64,000 bases of DNA from Onthophagus taurus (taxonomy: Eukaryota; Arthropoda; Insecta; Coleoptera; Scarabaeidae). Positions 60,321 through 64,000 of this stretch are shown piece after piece. The stretch covers positions 15,378,501 through 15,442,500 of the forward strand of contig NC_091975.1 of assembly GCF_036711975.1 (NCBI RefSeq), in the 5' to 3' direction. A program made the position numbers and the translations under genes. The notes below the pieces were generated by a model that saw only the letters and a program-made list of their open reading frames with translations, did not search any database and had not been told where the DNA came from. Numbering within the stretch: position 1 is the stretch's first letter; each line of letters begins with the position of its first letter.

Positions 60321-61289
60321 CTAGGAAGGGAAGTTTACGCTATTAGTAGTGAAACTAGATAAAATAGATTCAGCCTTTTTAATTTCACAGGTTAATGATG
60401 CTATGGTGATGTCGAGCGATATTGTTAAACGGTTGTTACAGCTCGACGCCAGCCCTTCTCTAAACTGTGAAAGTTCTCTCAAAGAGGTCTGCAATTGAAG
60501 AACCTTTGCATGAAGGTCTTTATAAAAATTTTGATACAAACTATTAATTTCTACTGCTGTACACATTGCGTTTGAAAAAAGGCTGGCAGACACATCGGAA
60601 ATATCTGAAGTAGCAGGAATATTAGCAGGAATATTGTCAACCCTTAAGATGTGTACTTTCGGGCTTAACGAAGGAATTTCGGTGTTAGGGATATTTGAGT
60701 TAGTAACGGGAGCCAATGAAGCTTTAGAAGAAGAAAAAGGAGCCTTAATAGCTTTAAGATACTTCCGGTTTACGGTACTACAGTGTTGTGATACCGCCAT
60801 TAAAGCAAGAGAGTCGTCGGATTTATCGGACACGTTCTCGGTAACCACTTTCGACTGTGTCATTTCAACCTTCGACGGGGTCGCTGGTTCAACTGACACA
60901 TACTTGCGTTGGCTACGTCGCGACCGAGCACGTGCCTCCCTTCTTTCTTGTCTTTCCTCTCTATACTTTTCTGACGGTACCCACACACCAGCAGCCTTCT
61001 TCCAATGTTCACGGCTCCCCGAATTCCGACGAAGTGAAAGGCGTTTCACATTTTTATCGTCGACATTCGCGGAACCTGCAACGTTCAGAAGCGACGGATC
61101 TTGCTGCGCATTAGATTCCACGTTAGGATCCATTGGCTGCTCATTAGGCTGCACGTTTGGATCCAGCGCCTTCTCAACAGTCGATATGTTCAACAGGTTC
61201 ATGTCAAAACTGTTTAACAGGAATGGCTCCTGGCTGCTGGCGAAACCGGGAGCAGTTAAATCAATTTGACTAAAACCGTCTTGAGACAT
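60321..61289 (-). CDS. Unknown 322-residue Ser/Thr/basic protein
   Basis: Translation is proposed to start at ATG 61,289, immediately after a splice acceptor (tttttatcaag) paired with a strong GTAAGTATAC donor at 61,353. That removes a 64-bp intron in the 5' leader. The product begins MSQDGFSQIDLTAPGFASSQ. It has an Asn/Pro/Gln-rich repeat (ALDPNVQPNEQPMDPNVESN), a basic middle (SREHWKKAAGVWVPSEKYRE, then RQERREARARSRRSQRKY), a Ser-rich stretch, and a C-terminal helical part (LHAKVLQLQTSLRELSQFRE). The layout suggests a DNA-binding or structural virion protein, but no family was recognised. The frame is undamaged. Its first codon coincides with the X/B border. Confidence 0.6.
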   Translation of the reverse strand: MSQDGFSQIDLTAPGFASSQEPFLLNSFDMNLLNISTVEKALDPNVQPNEQPMDPNVESNAQQDPSLLNVAGSANVDDKNVKRLSLRRNSGSREHWKKAAGVWVPSEKYREERQERREARARSRRSQRKYVSVEPATPSKVEMTQSKVVTENVSDKSDDSLALMAVSQHCSTVNRKYLKAIKAPFSSSKASLAPVTNSNIPNTEIPSLSPKVHILRVDNIPANIPATSDISDVSASLFSNAMCTAVEINSLYQNFYKDLHAKVLQLQTSLRELSQFREGLASSCNNRLTISLDITIASLTCEIKKAESILSSFTTNSVNFPS

Positions 61290-61744
61290 CTTGATAAAAA
61301 AAAGATTCATACATTAATTTATTTTATTTTAATAAAAAATCATGTATACTTACATCGCTTGATGAAAAGAACGTTAAAATCTAATTGCAGTGGGTACTGA
61401 ATGATAGGATGTGAATGATAAAAAATTATCGTAGATATTAGGATACAAACGTTCGAATAATAAAGTTATGCTTACCAACAAAAAATAAGATTTAAAATAG
61501 AAGGAGCTATAGGAATGAAAAAAACAGATTAGCAACAATATATGCAAAGGAAAAGAAGGCTATACTTACCAGAAAAAAGTCGCCGAGATAACGAAGTTAT
61601 CAAAACTGATCGAACTGATCAAACAAAAAATGGAAGTGATCAGAATTTTAGATTACAACTCCGAATCCCCACTCCCATCCCTACTCTTCCATCTCCACTT
61701 TTGGGAGGAGCCTGAGGAGGAGCGTGGGAGGAGCTTCAATAAAC

Positions 61745-61857
61745 AATCCTTTTCCTTTTTCTTTTTTTCTTCTTTTTTTTCCTCTTTTTTTCTTCTTTTT
61801 TTCCTTTTTTTCTCTTCTTTCCTTCTTCTTCTCTTCCTTTTTCTTGATTTTTCTTTT
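61745..61857 (+). repeat. Polypyrimidine tract in segment B, copy 2
   Basis: This T/C-only tract is equivalent to 56,028-56,140. It differs by C-to-T changes that lengthen the T runs. It lies between the leader intron of the 322-aa gene and the 3' end of the Cys/His-rich protein. Confidence 0.85.
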
Positions 61858-62022
61858 CAATTTACAACAATTTTTACAACCCAACAGTACCCCACCCAAC
61901 AGTACCCAACTCAACGTATACAAATGCTTTTTTCTTTCAAATTAAAACAATTTTTTATACTTTTTACAATCTTTTATTATTATTATTATAATTTACAATC
62001 TATAACTGACAATGTTTATATA

Positions 62023-62594
62023 TTAAACCTTACATAAAGAACAATCCTTTCTTGCCGATGGTGGACCATCAATATGCGTTTCCCAATGAGGCAAATTATA
62101 ATGTTCAAAACAGGGCAGCTTGCTTTGTAATCGCTCATCGTTTCTATACTTCAACGGTAATTTAAACCAAACCGCCGCCAAATCTAATGGCTTTACTTTA
62201 TTGATATAATAATCGATTGGTAAATGACATAATTCGTAGTTTTTAATATTCGCAAAAGATAAATCAGATTCGTATCTTTCCATAATATCCCACACTTTAT
62301 TAATTATAAAAGTTGAAAGTCCTAATCTGGTAACTAACCGCCAAAGACGTTCCATCTTGAACTGCTCTACCGCTACTACTTGTCTGCCTTTCTCAATTCG
62401 TTTACATATAGTTATAGATTTCTGAATACGTATGAAAATAAATAAAAAACATTCGACAAGGAGCACATACTTGGTCTCTTTTTATGATAGGGACACATCG
62501 GCGCACCAACCTCTAATTTGCATTCATTTTCCGGCAATTCTTTTACCGGTATTGTTAAAATTCTTTTGTTGAACGGCACAAATAACAAACGATC
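62023..62594 (-). CDS. Unknown Cys/His-rich spliced protein fused after the capsid-like frame
   Basis: Downstream of the capsid-like homology and a TGA at 62,597-62,595, the same frame stays open as DRLLFVPFNKRILTIPVKEL and LEVGAPMCPYHKKRP. A GTATGT donor (62,470) and TTCAG acceptor (62,422) then define a 49-bp intron. The next exon reads in phase through VVAVEQFKMERLWRLVTRLG and ELCHLPIDYYINKVKPLDLA. It continues PCFEHYNLPHWETHIDGPPS and ends KDCSLCKV-stop. The CPYH, CH, C..H...H and CxxC groups suggest metal binding. I do not recognise the family. It may be a C-terminal extension of the capsid frame or a separate gene whose start is obscured. It exists twice (see 56,306-57,125). Confidence 0.45.
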
Positions 62595-62597
62595 TCA

Positions 62598-63544
62598 TCG
62601 AAACGAGACGCAATAATCGTACGGAAAACGTTCTCCGTTCAAGAAAACGGTTACGTTCGTTAAGTTTATATTATCAAATAATGCCATGTTTCCCTTAAAT
62701 ATTCCCTTTCGATTTGTTTGAAATCCGATTGTTATAAACCTAGGCGTTTCCAATTGTGGAGCAGTTTTGACGGCCCAAGATTGCTTCGTAGTTTGAGGTA
62801 ATTGAGGGTACTCGTGTATTTCCCACGATCGAAAAGGAACGTGAATGTCTACGTTTCATTCCGATAGTTTTGTTAATGCCAACTGTTCGCGTAATCCAAC
62901 CGCCACGTGAGGAAATCTCCATATAATTTTATTAATGATCAATTTCAATTTTTCGTCGTTCGGAGCAGCTGCCGGTTGAAAGATGACGTCAGTATCATCG
63001 TGTCCGCGAATTAGCACAAGTTCCTGTCGAACTTTCATCATGATCTTTCTGAAATCTTCTGCGAATCCTAACAACGACCGAAATTTCCATTTTTGTCTAA
63101 AGCCTTTGAAACACCCGCTACGTCATCTTTCCAAGGTTTTATGTGCCAACCGGCGTTCTCTAATTTCACCACCTCGTTCTGTGTAGATGAGAAATAACCC
63201 TTCATGCATGAGCTTATACCGACGTTCCACACACCATTAACATGTACTCCGTTAATAAGATATCGAATAACGCTAAACATAAATGCAACGGGATTGTTAA
63301 CCAATTGCCCCGTTGCGCTGGCATCTTTTGTTATACTTCCATCCGCGGCTAACTTACGAACGCTACCCTCGACGTATAGATAACTCTCGCTCGGTAAAGT
63401 ATAATTATCTATTTCCGGAATTGAAATTCTAATTTCGTCATTGTTATCGAACGTGGTCGATCCAAACGGTTGATGCGAATGGAATTCATAACTTACGATA
63501 GAGTGATCTGTTTTTATCTTATCGGTTACTTTTAAAATGTCCAT
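62598..63544 (-). pseudogene. Double-jelly-roll major-capsid-like protein
   Basis: The start chosen is ATG 63,544 (MDILKVTDKIKTDHSIVSYE). Residues upstream of it in the open frame come from the regulatory arm. The N-terminal jelly roll has FDNNDEIRISIPEIDNYTLP and ESYLYVEGSV, followed by RYLINGVHVNGVWNVGISS. A frameshift near 63,070 leads to LGFAEDFRKIMMKVRQELVL and KIIWRFPHVAVGLREQLALT. A TGA at 62,858 interrupts, then SWEIHEYPQLPQTTKQSW and FITIGFQTNRK follow, with FDNINLTNVTVFLNGERFPY last. This is the DJR capsid fold family of Polintons/adintoviruses, which forms hexagonal capsomers. About 100 residues of the usual C-terminus are absent or replaced by the Cys/His-rich frame. Two disruptions make it non-functional as it stands. 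The family call rests on recalled conserved segments. Confidence 0.78.
62984..62991. promoter_or_regulatory. TGACGTCA site within the capsid-like gene
   Basis: This is a perfect 8-bp CRE-type palindrome in capsid coding sequence. It is listed because two more perfect copies sit in the inverted arms. It may be chance here. Confidence 0.3.
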
Positions 63545-63639
63545 TACTTTAACACTTCGTATCCTAACTGAACTAAATACCTTCGATTGACTGGTGATAA
63601 TCGATGAATGGATCGTCAGTAGTATAGAAACGCCGATTC

Positions 63640-63762
63640 TAGATAAGAGGTTGCTCCACATGACGTCATCAACCCAATGTAAAAGGATAAGGAAGGGTAC
63701 CAACCTATGGCTGTGGAGAAAACAAATATAGGTTGGTATTGGAAAAGGAACTAGATCTGGTT
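63640..63762 (-). repeat. Right inverted arm with dyad and TGACGTCA
   Basis: Read on the minus strand the order is agatctagtt, cctttt, aataccaaccta, a loop, taggttggtacc, ccttttacattg, TGACGTCA (63,668-63,661) and tctagaatcgg. That is the order of the left arm at 59,331-59,462. The dyad here is ACCAACCTA (63,709-63,717) against TAGGTTGGT (63,730-63,738). It lies 100-220 bp upstream of the capsid ATG at 63,544, so it could be the capsid promoter region, an element terminus, or both. Confidence 0.6.
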
Positions 63763-64000
63763 ACTTTTAAAAAAAGAGCAGATCATCTGGCAGCTCGTAA
63801 GACGTTTTCCATTAACAATAAATATGGTAAAAGGAGTAAATCCAACTCAACTTCGAATAAATTTTTTCTTTGGTTTAAACTCACAAAGACTGAAAAAAAA
63901 AGAAAAAAAAACACAGAGACGACTATGAGAAATTGCGCGCGGTTTACGTTTGACGGATAAATCCAACTCAACTTCGAATAAATTTTTTCTTTGGTTTAAA
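63763..64000. repeat. Direct repeat at 121-bp spacing, cut by the window end
   Basis: taaatccaactcaacttcga and the following ~20 bases (63,838-63,880) recur at 63,959-64,000 with an offset of 121 bp. The second copy is still matching where the window ends. It may be the first two units of a tandem repeat or an element border. The intervening A-rich sequence has no credible gene. Confidence 0.6.

Larger units (their letters stand above)
61290..62842 (-). repeat. Duplicated segment B, copy 2
   Basis: This copy corresponds to 55,573-57,125 and sits in the more complete context. The capsid N-terminal half joins it on the right, and the 322-aa gene begins directly at its left edge. The left edge (61,290-61,291) is the AG of the acceptor preceding that gene. 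Confidence 0.95.

Noticed and set aside
60857..61269. Plus-strand frames of 85 and 211 codons opposite the 322-aa gene
   Set aside because: They are antisense shadows. The minus-strand frame has proper splice and start context and plausible domain composition.
49404..63971. An intact, replication-competent Polinton or adintovirus
   Set aside because: PolB has at least three frameshifts and two or three stops, the ATPase lacks Walker B, the capsid-like gene has a frameshift, two stops and a missing C-terminus, and no integrase or protease was found.

Overview
The window is eukaryotic nuclear DNA, most likely from an insect. It is AT-rich and dominated by repeats. It carries arthropod-type retrotransposons, a Polinton/Maverick-type virus-like element with very short introns, and a broken gene that resembles an insect odorant receptor. 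I cannot name the species. No rRNA, tRNA or intact single-copy host gene was recognised.

Layout. (1) 1-29,148: a satellite array of about 190 head-to-tail ~153-bp units with nested higher-order repeats (about 1.07, 1.53 and 1.99 kb) and one segmental repeat at a distance of 15.8-17.8 kb. (2) 29,150-30,590: a 5' fragment of a jockey-like non-LTR retrotransposon (ORF1 tail plus endonuclease), broken by frameshifts and fused directly to the satellite edge. (3) 30,600-32,100: AT-rich DNA without a gene, with a pair of hairpins that share a loop but have different stems. (4) 32,110-35,075: an I-like non-LTR element with reverse transcriptase, RNase H and CCHC finger, ending in an AAT-repeat tail. 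(5) 36,190-42,694: a 28-bp minisatellite with ~230 units and a 2,167-bp duplication. (6) 42,655-45,000: two Ty3/gypsy fragments, an antisense integrase and a sense protease/RT/integrase relic. (7) 45,776-46,620 and possibly to 47,200: the odorant-receptor-like relic. (8) 48,680-49,330: hairpin-rich duplicated sequences. (9) 49,404-64,000: the virus-like region.

The virus-like region holds, on the + strand, a DIQG-motif protein, a matrixin-like protein with a cysteine switch and hemopexin blades but no protease domain, and a C2H2 zinc-finger/protein-primed family B DNA polymerase broken by stops and frameshifts. On the - strand it holds a truncated FtsK/HerA-type packaging ATPase, a small coiled-coil protein with a PPPY motif, an unknown 322-aa protein, and a double-jelly-roll major-capsid-like protein running into an unknown Cys/His-rich protein. 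PolB, packaging ATPase and DJR capsid together define a Polinton/Maverick (adintovirus-like) lineage. No integrase or maturation protease of that element is visible here.

The element is dead but has been rearranged recently. Segment A (54,078-55,572) recurs almost perfectly at 57,129-58,623, and segment B (55,573-57,125) recurs at 61,290-62,842. The second A and B are separated by 2,666 bp (X), whereas the first A and B abut. The borders of X fall on predicted splice acceptors of both strands. X and the capsid gene lie between two related inverted arms, each with a TACCAAC...GTTGGTA dyad and a perfect TGACGTCA site.
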